Of a stretch of 64,000 bases of DNA, positions 8,458 through 17,251 are shown piece after piece; the first letter of the stretch is position 1; each line of letters starts with the position of its first letter. The notes beneath the pieces were generated by a model. That model saw nothing but the letters and a program-made list of their open reading frames with translations. It had not been told where the DNA came from and ran no database searches. Origin of the DNA: Mycolicibacterium austroafricanum (GTDB lineage: Bacteria > Actinomycetota > Actinomycetes > Mycobacteriales > Mycobacteriaceae). Both the position numbers and the translations under genes were made by a program. The stretch spans positions 83,010 through 147,009 of the forward strand of contig NZ_HG964453.1 in NCBI RefSeq assembly GCF_000612725.1, given 5' to 3'.

Positions 8458-10830
8458 TCAGGACTGGGTGGCGGTCTCCACCTCGGGGGTCTCCAGCACC
8501 CCACGCCGGTGCAGATCGTCGATCTGGGCGGGATCGAGGCCGAGAAGTTCGGCAGCGATCTCCACGGTCTGCTCACCCAGCAGCGGCGCCTGGCCCAGCG
8601 GCGGGTCGGCGACGTGATCGCAGTGGATCTGCACGTTCTCCATCATGAACGGAGCGGACCCGTACGGGTGCAACTCCTCCCGGAACGCGCGGCGCTGCTC
8701 GTAGTAGCCCCAGCCGGGGATCTCGTCTGCGTGCAGCACCGCACCCGCGGGTACGCCTGCGGCCTGCAGTTGCTCCATCGCCTCGAGGTGGGAGCGTTGC
8801 GTCGTCCACGCCCGCACCGCGTCGTCGAACAGTTGCCGGTCCGCCCCGGTGAACCCGACCACCTCACCCAGCGCGCGCCGGTCGGCATCGTCACGCACGG
8901 TGATGGCCACCCAGCGGTCGTCACCCTGTGCCGGGAACAGCCCCCACGGGGCATCCGGGCGCGAGGCACCGGTGTGGGTGTGCCCGCTCCGCAGCAGCGC
9001 ATCGGCGGCGATGTCGGCGGCGAGGTGACTGAGCATGACCTCGGCCTGCGAGATGCTCGCGGACCCGCCGGCGCCGGTGCGCTCACGGCGCAACAGCAGC
9101 GCCATCGCCGCAAGTGCGCCGATCCGCGCCGCCACATGGTCGGGGTAGACGGTGACGGTGTCGCAGTAGGTTTCGGCCTCACCCGGGTAGACCCACAGGT
9201 CGGTGAAGCCCACGGCGGCACGCACCAGCGGTCCGTAGCCGAGCCGCTTGGCCCACGGGCCGGTTGGGCCGAACGCCGAACTGTCGACCACGACGATGTT
9301 CGGGTTGACCTGTCGCAGCGTCGCGTAGTCCATGCCCAGCGCGTCCGCCACGCCCGGCTTGAAGTTCGTCAGCACCACGTCGCTCTGCTCGACCAGGCGA
9401 TGGGCCAGGCGCCTGCCTTCGTCCGACCGCAGATCGATACCGATCGAGCGCTTGTTGCGGTGCCCGGCGGCGAACGGTTGCGTCATCGACGTCAGCTTGC
9501 CGACACGCAGACCATCCGGATGCGCAGAGTGCTCGATCTTGACGACATCGGCGCCCAGGTCGCCGAACAGGCGTGCGGTGTCGGCACCCACCACGATGAC
9601 ACCGAGGTCGAGGACGCGGATGCCCTCCAACGGCAGACCCTGACCGGCGCGCCGCCGGTTCGCCAGCAGCGGGGCGGTGTCGAGCCGGTCGATCTCCGAC
9701 GAACGGGCGGCCGACTGCAGAGCGCTTGCCCGGTGACCGTCGACCTCACTGACCCCCACCGGGACCGGTGCCACCACGCCGGGTGCGAGCTCCACGTCGC
9801 GGAAGAAACCGCGCGCGGTGAAGTGGTCGGCGTTGAGCGCCTCCGCCAGGGTGAGCAGGGCGGCCGTCGGCACACCGTGAGCCTGGCCCGCGGCCTCCAA
9901 TTCGGCGCGCGTCTTGTCGGCGCAGAACCGCTCGATCGCCTCGAGTAGGTGCGGGGACCGGAAGCGCTTGCCCAGCTTGTCGTAGGACGGGTCGGCGAAC
10001 TCCTCGGGGCTGCCCATCAGCGCGAACATGCCGTGCCACTGCCGTCTCGACAGAATGCAGATGCGGACGTGTCCGTCCTTGCACGGAATGATCGGGTACC
10101 GCTGCCGCTCGGCGTTCCAGTCACGCTGCTGGGCGCTGACGGCGACCCCGGCCGACGCGCTGCCCGCCGTCCCGAACGGCGGGTCGAGGGTCTGCATCGC
10201 GCCGTCGAGGACGGAGAAATCGATCAGATCACCCTCGCCGGTGCGCAACCGGTCCAGGAACAGGCTGAGCGTCATCACCGCGGCCTGTGCGGCGGCCACC
10301 TGGTAGGGCAGGTCCGCCGGCGGGATCAGGGGCTCCCGGCCGGGAATGCCCGAACGGGAAAGTTCGCTTGTCAGGGCGTGGAAGACCGGCCCGCTGGCCT
10401 GCCAGTTGCGGTAGTCGGTGTCACGGCCGAAATCACTGATGGACAGGATCACCAGCGCCGGATGCTGGTCACGGATCTCGCGGATCGACAGCGCCGTCTC
10501 GGCCGGCGACCCGGGCCTGGTGTTCTCGATCAGGATGTCGGCCCCGGCCACCAGTTCGGCGAACCGTTGGCGTCCGGTCGGGGTCCCCGGGTCGATCTCG
10601 ACGATGTCCATGCCGTGGCGGTTGATCGCCGATCCGACGGCCACCGAGTCGACATGCGGGCCGACCGGTTCGTCACCGGTGACGCCGCGCAGGTGCAACG
10701 CCGTGACGTGGGCGCCCAGATCGGCGAACAGGCGGCCGACGGCCGTCATCGGGCCCGAGGACAGGTCCAGGATCTGGACGCCCGCGAGAGGCGGATCGTA
10801 GGCGGAGCCGTCAGCAGCCGGAGAGGACAT
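8458..10830 (-). CDS. tandem-domain CaiB/BaiF (class III) CoA-transferase
   Basis: This 790-aa protein is about twice the usual family length and contains two full-looking CaiB/BaiF units. The first covers about residues 12-385 (LAGVQILDLSSGPMTAVGRL). The second runs from about residue 400 (LEGIRVLDLGVIVVGADTAR and VVKIEHSAHPDG). The second copy fits the family more closely, with RNKRSIGIDLRSDEGRRLA and TNFKPGVADALG. Class III enzymes move CoA between carboxylic acids as interlocked dimers, so the fusion may be a built-in pseudo-dimer. It lies 5 nt behind an acyl-CoA dehydrogenase gene and presumably activates the substrate of that pathway. Confidence 0.88.
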   Translation of the reverse strand: MSSPAADGSAYDPPLAGVQILDLSSGPMTAVGRLFADLGAHVTALHLRGVTGDEPVGPHVDSVAVGSAINRHGMDIVEIDPGTPTGRQRFAELVAGADILIENTRPGSPAETALSIREIRDQHPALVILSISDFGRDTDYRNWQASGPVFHALTSELSRSGIPGREPLIPPADLPYQVAAAQAAVMTLSLFLDRLRTGEGDLIDFSVLDGAMQTLDPPFGTAGSASAGVAVSAQQRDWNAERQRYPIIPCKDGHVRICILSRRQWHGMFALMGSPEEFADPSYDKLGKRFRSPHLLEAIERFCADKTRAELEAAGQAHGVPTAALLTLAEALNADHFTARGFFRDVELAPGVVAPVPVGVSEVDGHRASALQSAARSSEIDRLDTAPLLANRRRAGQGLPLEGIRVLDLGVIVVGADTARLFGDLGADVVKIEHSAHPDGLRVGKLTSMTQPFAAGHRNKRSIGIDLRSDEGRRLAHRLVEQSDVVLTNFKPGVADALGMDYATLRQVNPNIVVVDSSAFGPTGPWAKRLGYGPLVRAAVGFTDLWVYPGEAETYCDTVTVYPDHVAARIGALAAMALLLRRERTGAGGSASISQAEVMLSHLAADIAADALLRSGHTHTGASRPDAPWGLFPAQGDDRWVAITVRDDADRRALGEVVGFTGADRQLFDDAVRAWTTQRSHLEAMEQLQAAGVPAGAVLHADEIPGWGYYEQRRAFREELHPYGSAPFMMENVQIHCDHVADPPLGQAPLLGEQTVEIAAELLGLDPAQIDDLHRRGVLETPEVETATQS

Positions 10831-10835
10831 GGCGG

Positions 10836-12029
10836 TCAGCTCCGACGGGCCTGGCGGAACGGGATATCGCGGTCGGCCTCGGGCTCCTTCGGCAGCCCGA
10901 GCACGCGTTCGCCGATGATGTTGCGCTGGATCTGGTCGGTGCCGCCGCCGATCGAGGTGAAGAACGCGTTGAGCGCCAGGAAGTTGACGTCGTCGGCCAC
11001 CGGGTTGTCCGGACCGGCGAGCAGCGCTTCGGCGCCGATGATCTGGGTCTTCATCGCCGCCTCGGTGTGCAGGATTCGCGACATCGCGAGCTTGCCCAGC
11101 GACATGATCGAACTCGACGTGCCTTGCGTGGTCGAGGCTTTCGCGCGGGCGTTGTTGAGCCTGTTGAGTTCCCGCATGGCAAGCACCGACGCCAGCTGGT
11201 GTCGCACCGCCGAGTCGTCGAGGACGCCGTGTTCGCGGGCGAGGTCGATCAGGCTGTCGGCCTTGCGGTTTCGTGACCCGCGGCCGCTGTCGCCCATGAT
11301 CGAGCGTTCGTAGGCCAGTGCCGTCTGCAGTGCGCGCCAGCCGTTGCCCTCACCGCCGAGCAGGTAGTCGTCGGACACCGTGGCGTCGCTGATGAACACC
11401 TCGTTGAAATGCGACTCACCGGTGATCTGCACCAGGGGCCGCACCTCGATGCCCGCCTGCTTCATCGGCATGATGAACAGGCTCAGACCCTTGTGCTTGG
11501 GCACGTCCCAGTCGGTCCGTGCCAACAGCAGTGCGTAGTCGGCGGTCTGCGCGCCCGAGGTCCACACCTTCTGGCCGTTGACCACCCAGTGATCGCCCTG
11601 CCGCACCGCGGTGGTGCGCACACTGGCCAGGTCCGAACCGGCGCCGGGCTCGCTGTACAGCAGGCAGGTGCGGGCCCGTTCGACCAGGAAGTCGCGCAAC
11701 AGATCTTCGCGCAGCTTTCCGGTGCCGAGGGCGAGCACGGTGTTGGCCGGGATGTTGTACTTGTCCTGCCGTGACCCCGGCGCCTTGATCGCCGCGAACT
11801 CCTGACCGATGACGTTGGCCAGCTTGTTGGGGTAACCGCGGCCGAACCACTCGGCCGGGTACGTCGGCACCGCGTAACCGGCGTCGAGCACCTTCTCCAG
11901 CCAGGCGATCCGCTCCGGCGAGGATGCCCACGGATCGGTGTTCTTGGGCAGCGGAGTCCAGTTGTCGCGCAGCCAGTCTCGGACCTCGGCGCGCAGTTCG
12001 TCGGCGCTGGGCAGTGAAGGGGTGGTCAT
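10836..12029 (-). CDS. acyl-CoA dehydrogenase, alpha-like (catalytic) subunit
   Basis: This 397-aa protein has the family signatures LLYSEPGAGSDLASVRTTAV and WVVNGQKVWTSGAQ, and a C-terminal GGGTDQIQRNIIGERVLGLP. The GGGTDQIQ segment lacks the medium-chain-type catalytic Glu. The base is more likely the Glu in ALAYERS, as in the isovaleryl-CoA/steroid types. The ATG at 12029 has AAGG upstream; a GTG at 12038 is possible. It directly follows a second dehydrogenase gene that looks like a beta partner, an arrangement known from the heterotetrameric FadE26-27 and FadE28-29 enzymes. It should introduce an alpha,beta double bond into a CoA ester. Confidence 0.9.
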   Translation of the reverse strand: MTTPSLPSADELRAEVRDWLRDNWTPLPKNTDPWASSPERIAWLEKVLDAGYAVPTYPAEWFGRGYPNKLANVIGQEFAAIKAPGSRQDKYNIPANTVLALGTGKLREDLLRDFLVERARTCLLYSEPGAGSDLASVRTTAVRQGDHWVVNGQKVWTSGAQTADYALLLARTDWDVPKHKGLSLFIMPMKQAGIEVRPLVQITGESHFNEVFISDATVSDDYLLGGEGNGWRALQTALAYERSIMGDSGRGSRNRKADSLIDLAREHGVLDDSAVRHQLASVLAMRELNRLNNARAKASTTQGTSSSIMSLGKLAMSRILHTEAAMKTQIIGAEALLAGPDNPVADDVNFLALNAFFTSIGGGTDQIQRNIIGERVLGLPKEPEADRDIPFRQARRS

Positions 12030-12030
12030 G

Positions 12031-13125
12031 TCAGGCACCTTTCGAGACGAGGTAGCGTTCGCGGTGCAGGCGGGGGCCGCCGAACAGGTGCAGGCCGGTG
12101 CGCGCGCGGCGCAGGAAGATGTGTGCCGGATGCTCCCAGGTGAAGCCGATGCCGCCGTGCATCTGAATGGCGTTCATGGCGATGGTCTCGTACGCCTCCG
12201 CGCAGGCGAAGCCAGCCAACGCCACTGCGCCGTCGGCGTTTTCGCTGTTGCCGGCCTTCTCGCTCGCGGCATGTTGGGCGGCCGAGGTGGCGTTCTCGAC
12301 CTCGATGAGGAGGTCGGCGGCCATGTGCTTGAGTGCCTGGAAGCTGCCGATCTGGCGGCCGAACTGGATGCGGGTCTTGAGGTAATCGACGGTCATGTCG
12401 AAGATCCGGCGCGCGCCGCCCACCTGCTCACCGGCCGAGGCGATGACGGCGTGGTCGAGGGCCTCTTTGACGGCGTCCCAGCCTGCGGTGCCGAGTCGGC
12501 GGGCCGGTGTGCCGGCGAAGCTGAAGGTCGACAGCCGCACGGTCGGGTCGAAAACCGTTGCCGCGGAACGCTCGAAGCCGTCGGCCCCGACGGAGACCTC
12601 GAACACCCCGAAGCCGTGGTCGGTTCGGGCGACCACCAGCACCACATCGGCGACCTGACCCCAGGCCACGTAGTGCGCCGAACCGGTCAGGGTGCCGTCC
12701 GCGGCTGCCTGCACGTCGACACCTTCCGGGGTCCACGAACCGGATTTCCCGGTCAGTGCCACGGTGCCGATGGCCGTTCCGTCGGCGAGGGCGGGCAGCA
12801 GCCGCTGCTTGTCCTCGTCGGAGCCTGCGGCGTTGATCAGTGCGACGGTCAGCACGGCGCTGGAGATGAACGGCGCCGGGAGAACAGCCGTTCCGGTCTC
12901 CTCGGCCACGGCTTCGAGCTCGAGGGCGCCGAAACCCAGCCCGCCGTACTCGCCGTCGACGAGCATGCCGAGCACGCCCTGGTTCGCCAGTTGCCGCCAC
13001 AGGTCGCGGTCGAAGCCCTCGTCGGAGGTCATCACCCGCCGCACGTCGGATTCGGTGCACTTGTCGGCCAGCAACTCGCCGACCGCGGTGCGCAGTTCCG
13101 CGCGTTCGGCCACACTGATCGTCAT
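12031..13125 (-). CDS. acyl-CoA dehydrogenase, beta-like partner subunit
   Basis: This 364-aa acyl-CoA dehydrogenase ends with the helix MHGGIGFTWEHPAHIFLRRA. It has no obvious Glu base at the ALAYERS position of its neighbour. In actinobacterial steroid catabolism such non-identical adjacent pairs assemble as alpha2beta2 enzymes, with one subunit supplying catalysis and the other helping bind FAD. I infer the same here. The start at 13125 (MTISVAER) follows AGGAGAGG; an in-frame ATG at 13158 is less supported. It is the first gene of the operon running to the CoA-transferase, divergent from the thiolase-like gene at 13342. Confidence 0.87.
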   Translation of the reverse strand: MTISVAERAELRTAVGELLADKCTESDVRRVMTSDEGFDRDLWRQLANQGVLGMLVDGEYGGLGFGALELEAVAEETGTAVLPAPFISSAVLTVALINAAGSDEDKQRLLPALADGTAIGTVALTGKSGSWTPEGVDVQAAADGTLTGSAHYVAWGQVADVVLVVARTDHGFGVFEVSVGADGFERSAATVFDPTVRLSTFSFAGTPARRLGTAGWDAVKEALDHAVIASAGEQVGGARRIFDMTVDYLKTRIQFGRQIGSFQALKHMAADLLIEVENATSAAQHAASEKAGNSENADGAVALAGFACAEAYETIAMNAIQMHGGIGFTWEHPAHIFLRRARTGLHLFGGPRLHRERYLVSKGA

Positions 13126-13341
13126 CTTCAACCGCCTCTCCTGGCTTGCCCCCACCATGCTTGGTGCAGAAGGCGCCCCTGTAAATCACGAATCGCGACA
13201 CCAGTGGATTTCCGGTTGCGACATGCTGCCGGGCGGACAGGTTTCCCAACCGCGCACGTACCGGTGAGCCGTTCGGTCGTTTACAGGCCGAGAACTCCGC
13301 CCACACAATCGGGTGCCATCAGAACAAGGAGCACACGACGA

Positions 13342-14511
13342 ATGAGCGATCCAACGCCGGCCATCGCCGGCCTCGGTATCACCGAGCAGGGCAAGGTGTA
13401 CGGCCGGACCGCCCGGCAGTTCGCGGCCCAGGCCGTTCGGCTCGCCGCCGCTGACGCAGGCATCGAGATGGCCGACATCGACGGCCTGATCGTCTCCGGC
13501 GGAATCAAGGCGCGCATCGGTATCAACCTGCAGAACGCGCTGGGGCTGGTCGACCTGAAGCTGCTCACCGAGATGCAGGGGTTCGGCTCCACCGCGGCCC
13601 AGATGGTGCAGTACGCCTCGATGGCCGTGCAGTCGGGGATGGCGAGCACGATCGCGATCGTGTGGGCCGACGCGCCGTTGAAGGAGAAGTCGCGGTCCTC
13701 GGCGGCCTACTCGGGTGGTGGCAGGTCGCTGCCGCGGGGATTCGACGGCATCACCGCATCCAACGGCATCATGTCGCCCACCACCATGTATGCGTTGGCG
13801 GCCCGCAGGCACATGCAGAAGTACGGCACCACTTCCGATCAGCTCGGCCATATCGCGGTGGCGCAGCGGGCCTGGGCGCAGCTCAACCCCATCGCGCAGT
13901 TCTGCGGGACGCCGCTGACCCTGCAGGAGTACCACGACAGCCGCTACATCGCCGAGCCGTTCCACCTCTACGACTGCTGCCTGGTGAGCAACGGCGGCGT
14001 GGCCGTCATCGTCACGTCGCTCGAGCGTGCCCGCGCGCTGCGGCAGCCACCGGTGCGGGTGCTGGGTTGGGCGCAGGCGCATCCGGGCAGAGCGGGAATC
14101 CGCAACGACGACTTCGGCCTCGTCAGCGGCGCCGCGCAATCGGGTCCCGATGCGCTCAAGATGGCCAACACCTCGCTCGACGAGGTCGGCGTCGCGCAGA
14201 TCTACGACTGCTACACGTTCACCGCACTGCTGACGCTGGAGGACTACGGGTTCGTCCCGAAAGGTGAAGGGGGGCCGGCGATGGCCGAACCGGGCATGAT
14301 CGGACCGGGCGGACGGATCAAGTTCAACACCGGTGGCGGCGAACTGAGCTCGTTCTACATGTGGGGGATGACCCCGCTGCACGAGGCGGTGGTGCAGGCG
14401 CGTGGCCAGGGCGGCGAACGTCAGGTCGACGACCACGACCGCGTTCTCGTCTCCGGTAACGGCGGCATCCTCGACTATCACTCCACCCTGGTGCTCGGCA
14501 CCGACAACTGA
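13342..14511 (+). CDS. thiolase-fold lipid-transfer-type protein, probable retro-aldolase subunit
   Basis: This 389-aa protein has the SCP-x/Ltp-type thiolase fold: the N-terminal GLGITEQGKVYGR, the mid-region VAQIYDCYTFTALLTLEDYG and the C-terminal VSGNGGILDYHS. Where thiolases carry the nucleophilic Cys it reads GFGSTAAQM, so Claisen chemistry is unlikely. Cys-less relatives such as Ltp2 act as retro-aldolases in steroid side-chain degradation together with a DUF35 partner. Here a DUF35 gene follows 20 nt later, which supports that reading. The ATG has AAGGAG upstream. It is divergent from the acyl-CoA dehydrogenase operon. Confidence 0.85.
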   Translation: MSDPTPAIAGLGITEQGKVYGRTARQFAAQAVRLAAADAGIEMADIDGLIVSGGIKARIGINLQNALGLVDLKLLTEMQGFGSTAAQMVQYASMAVQSGMASTIAIVWADAPLKEKSRSSAAYSGGGRSLPRGFDGITASNGIMSPTTMYALAARRHMQKYGTTSDQLGHIAVAQRAWAQLNPIAQFCGTPLTLQEYHDSRYIAEPFHLYDCCLVSNGGVAVIVTSLERARALRQPPVRVLGWAQAHPGRAGIRNDDFGLVSGAAQSGPDALKMANTSLDEVGVAQIYDCYTFTALLTLEDYGFVPKGEGGPAMAEPGMIGPGGRIKFNTGGGELSSFYMWGMTPLHEAVVQARGQGGERQVDDHDRVLVSGNGGILDYHSTLVLGTDN

Positions 14512-14531
14512 GCAAGGAGCGCGACTTTCTC

Positions 14532-14927
14532 ATGCCTGTGTTCCCGATAGAGCGCGATTCCGCGTCGGCGGAGTTCCTCGACGGCACCAAGCGCGGCGAG
14601 TTCCTGCTCGTCCGAGACACCGAGACCGGAGAGATCCTGTCGCCGCAGTTCGATGTGTCGGTCCAACCGGACCGGTACACCCGGGTTCCCGCCGCGGGCA
14701 CCGGAACCGTCGTCAGCTGGTCGGTCGTGCACCAGCGGGGTTTGGACGGGGCGGTGCACCGACTTCCGGTGGGAATCGTCGAACTCGACGAAGGCCCGTG
14801 GTGGTGGACGTCGTTTCCCGGGGCGGACCCGGCGGCCGACCTGTTCGGCGCGCGGGTGAAGGTCGCCTTCGAGGTACTTGGCGAAGCGGAGGCCGCCGAG
14901 GCCATCCCGTTTTTCGAGCTGGTCTAA
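14532..14927 (+). CDS. DUF35 OB-fold protein, partner of the thiolase-like protein
   Basis: This 131-aa protein matches the DUF35 acyl-CoA-associated OB-fold (GTVVSWSVVHQ, then LPVGIVELDEG). The N-terminal rubredoxin-like zinc ribbon of the family, normally two CxxC pairs, is missing; the region contains no cysteines. In the steroid pathway a DUF35 domain docks on Ltp2 to form the working aldolase. The gene follows the thiolase-like gene with an AAGGAG site just after that gene's stop. Its last codons overlap the stop of the convergent adenylate cyclase gene by 4 nt. Confidence 0.82.
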   Translation: MPVFPIERDSASAEFLDGTKRGEFLLVRDTETGEILSPQFDVSVQPDRYTRVPAAGTGTVVSWSVVHQRGLDGAVHRLPVGIVELDEGPWWWTSFPGADPAADLFGARVKVAFEVLGEAEAAEAIPFFELV

Positions 14928-16534
14928 AGCTCGCCGGCCGGTGTAGCCAGCCGCGTCGGCTGATCGTGGCCGCGCAGCGTCACGGTCTCGCCCAGCTTCC
15001 AGAGCGCACGTTCGGACTCGGTCGCGCCGCCGACCGCGTCGGCCGAGGCGACCAGCAGCGCAGGCACGTTCTTGGCGAGTTCGCACAGCCTGGCGGCCTC
15101 GTTGACCGGCTCGCCGATGACGGTGTACTCGAAGCGTTGCTTGGCGCCCACGTTGCCCGCCACCACCTGACCGGCGGCCACGCCGATGCCTGCCGGGCAC
15201 TCCGGGACCTCGGTGCGCAGCCGCCGCGCCATGGCCCTGGCCGCGGAGAGCGCTTCGGTCTCGGCGCTGTCGAGTGAGACGGGTGCGCCGAACACCGCCA
15301 GCACCGCGTCCCCCTCGAACTTGTTCACCAGGCCGTGGTGGTTGTCGACCTCCTCGACGACGACGTCGAAGAACCGGTTGAGCAACTCGACGACCTCGAC
15401 GGCCGGCCTGCTCGTGACGAGCTGGGTGGAACCGATGATGTCGACGAAGATGACGGCCGCATGACGTTCCTCCCCGCCCAGCTCGATCTTCTGCTTCTCG
15501 GCGGCCCGCGCGACTTCGCGACCGACGTGCCGTCCGAACAGATCACGCACCCGTTCGCGTTCACGCAGTCCGTGCACCATCGAGTTGAACCCGCGTTGCA
15601 GCTCACCGAGTTCGGTGCCGTCGAACACCACCACATTGCAGTCCAGGTCGCCGTCCTCGACGTGTTTGAGCGCCGAGCGCACGACGCGGACAGGGGTGGC
15701 GATGAGCCATGACAGCAGCCACATCAGGATCAACCCGAACATCAGCGCGACGACGGAGATGATCATCACGGCCACGGCGAACTGCGTCGCGCTCAGATTC
15801 CGCAGGGACAGCGTGAAAATCGCGAGCAGCAGGATGCCGAGCACGGGCACCCCGGAGCTCAGCAGCCACACGGTCATGGTCCGCCCCATGACACCGTGCG
15901 CCAGCCGGCGCGGTGGGCGACCCGCCTCCAGCGCCTGGGCGGCGACCGGGCGCAAGGCGAACTCGGTGATCATGTAGCACGCGGTGGCGACGACAATGCC
16001 GGGGAAACCCACGGCGAACAGGAATCGGGGGATGAACGCCGAGTCCTGCAGTCCGTACAGCAACGTCAGCAGCGCCGCACCGAAACCCCAGAACAGCAAC
16101 AGCATCTGCGCGACCCGGGACGGGGCGACGAACACGTTGCGCTGGTCGGTGCGGGTCGGGCTGCGCTCCTCGATCGCCCAGCGCAGCGAGCCGACGGTCC
16201 GCGACGTGATCCAGGCCGTGCCGAGGACCAGCGCGACCACCATGTAGGCGGGCACGACGCCTAAGGTCAGCCATGCCGGGGCGTCGGAGAAGACGCTGGG
16301 CACCGGGATGGCGACCGTGTTGAGCAACAGCGACACCGCGATGCCCAGGATGTTGGTGAACAGGAGGAGGAACGTCAGGATGACCTGGATGCGTATGCGT
16401 CGGCGGGCCTGGCTCTCTTCCGGCTTGCCCAACAGCCAGGAGCCGTAGTCCGGCGTTTCCAGCCGCCCGCTCTGCCGGGTCACCCTCTCCAGAACCCGGC
16501 CCAACCGATACGGCACGCTCTTCGTCGCGTTCAT
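14924..16534 (-). CDS. membrane class III adenylate cyclase with HAMP domain
   Basis: This 536-aa protein has about six predicted membrane helices (roughly residues 49-72, 90-112, 143-162, 170-192, 220-242, 253-280). A HAMP linker follows (to about 330, including [14 protein letters not shown]), then a class III cyclase domain (about 355-520). The domain keeps FVDIIGSTQL for metal binding, NKFEGDAVLAVFGAP with the substrate Lys and second Asp, and VIGEPVNEAARL with the transition-state Asn and Arg. It should make cAMP at the membrane. It resembles the Rv1318c-Rv1320c cyclases; only one copy is present here, next to nucS. A second paralogue lies at 60336-61802. Confidence 0.92.
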   Translation of the reverse strand: MNATKSVPYRLGRVLERVTRQSGRLETPDYGSWLLGKPEESQARRRIRIQVILTFLLLFTNILGIAVSLLLNTVAIPVPSVFSDAPAWLTLGVVPAYMVVALVLGTAWITSRTVGSLRWAIEERSPTRTDQRNVFVAPSRVAQMLLLFWGFGAALLTLLYGLQDSAFIPRFLFAVGFPGIVVATACYMITEFALRPVAAQALEAGRPPRRLAHGVMGRTMTVWLLSSGVPVLGILLLAIFTLSLRNLSATQFAVAVMIISVVALMFGLILMWLLSWLIATPVRVVRSALKHVEDGDLDCNVVVFDGTELGELQRGFNSMVHGLRERERVRDLFGRHVGREVARAAEKQKIELGGEERHAAVIFVDIIGSTQLVTSRPAVEVVELLNRFFDVVVEEVDNHHGLVNKFEGDAVLAVFGAPVSLDSAETEALSAARAMARRLRTEVPECPAGIGVAAGQVVAGNVGAKQRFEYTVIGEPVNEAARLCELAKNVPALLVASADAVGGATESERALWKLGETVTLRGHDQPTRLATPAGEL

Positions 16535-16567
16535 TGTGGCGTCAGCCTAGTGACGGCGTCGGGCATC

Positions 16568-16573
16568 TAAGGT
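16568..16573 (+). promoter_or_regulatory. -10 element of a leaderless nucS transcript
   Basis: TAAGGT at 16568-16573 is followed by exactly 6 nt and then the GTG start of nucS. No ribosome-binding sequence lies between. This fits the mycobacterial TAnnnT promoter with transcription starting at the start codon. Confidence 0.6.
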
Positions 16574-16579
16574 GGATCG

Positions 16580-17251
16580 GTGCGCCTCGTCATCGCCCAG
16601 TGCACTGTGGATTACGTCGGAAGACTCACCGCTCATCTCCCATCGGCCCGGCGGCTGCTGCTGTTCAAGGCCGACGGGTCGGTCAGCGTGCATGCCGACG
16701 ACCGTGCCTACAAGCCCCTGAACTGGATGTCCCCGCCGTGCTGGATCGTCGAACCTACGGACGGCGACGCGACGGTATGGGTGGTCGAGAACAAGGCGGG
16801 GGAGCAGCTGCGCATCACCGTGGAAGCGATCGAGCACGATTCCAGCCACGAGTTGGGGGTCGATCCCGGTCTGGTCAAGGACGGCGTAGAGGCGCACCTG
16901 CAGGCGCTGCTGGCCGAACACGTCGAACTGCTCGGCGCCGGATACACGTTGGTGCGCCGCGAGTACATGACCCCGATCGGCCCGGTGGATCTGCTCTGCC
17001 GCGACGAGCAGGGCCGCTCGGTCGCGGTGGAGATCAAGCGGCGCGGCGAGATCGACGGCGTCGAACAACTCACCCGATACCTCGAACTGCTCAACCGGGA
17101 TTCCCTGCTCGCGCCGGTCGCCGGGGTGTTCGCCGCCCAGCAGATCAAGCCGCAGGCCCGCACCCTCGCGACTGATCGTGGAATCCGTTGTCTGACATTG
17201 GACTACGACAAGATGCGGGGCATGGACAACGACGAGTTCCGACTGTTCTGA
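16580..17251 (+). CDS. nucS: mismatch-specific endonuclease NucS/EndoMS
   Basis: This 223-aa protein has the NucS two-domain layout: an N-terminal dimer/DNA-binding sheet ([16 protein letters not shown]) and a C-terminal RecB-like nuclease. The nuclease keeps D137 (PIGPVDLLC) and E151-x-K153 ([16 protein letters not shown]). NucS cuts both strands at base mismatches and replaces MutSL in mycobacteria. The GTG start appears leaderless. The stop overlaps the next ATG by one base (TGATG), so the downstream small gene is coupled. This corresponds to Rv1321. Confidence 0.95.
   Translation: MRLVIAQCTVDYVGRLTAHLPSARRLLLFKADGSVSVHADDRAYKPLNWMSPPCWIVEPTDGDATVWVVENKAGEQLRITVEAIEHDSSHELGVDPGLVKDGVEAHLQALLAEHVELLGAGYTLVRREYMTPIGPVDLLCRDEQGRSVAVEIKRRGEIDGVEQLTRYLELLNRDSLLAPVAGVFAAQQIKPQARTLATDRGIRCLTLDYDKMRGMDNDEFRLF

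Noticed and set aside
13178..13287. CCTGTAAA and TTTACAGG as an operator for the divergent dehydrogenase and thiolase-like genes
   Set aside because: The 8-bp halves are about 100 bp apart with no supporting symmetry between them, and no regulator gene is adjacent. Chance is a sufficient explanation.
11938..13341. A very long + strand open frame running antisense through the acyl-CoA dehydrogenase genes into the thiolase-like gene
   Set aside because: High-GC DNA opens antisense frames. The true thiolase-like gene starts at 13342 with a ribosome site, and the upstream part has no domain character.
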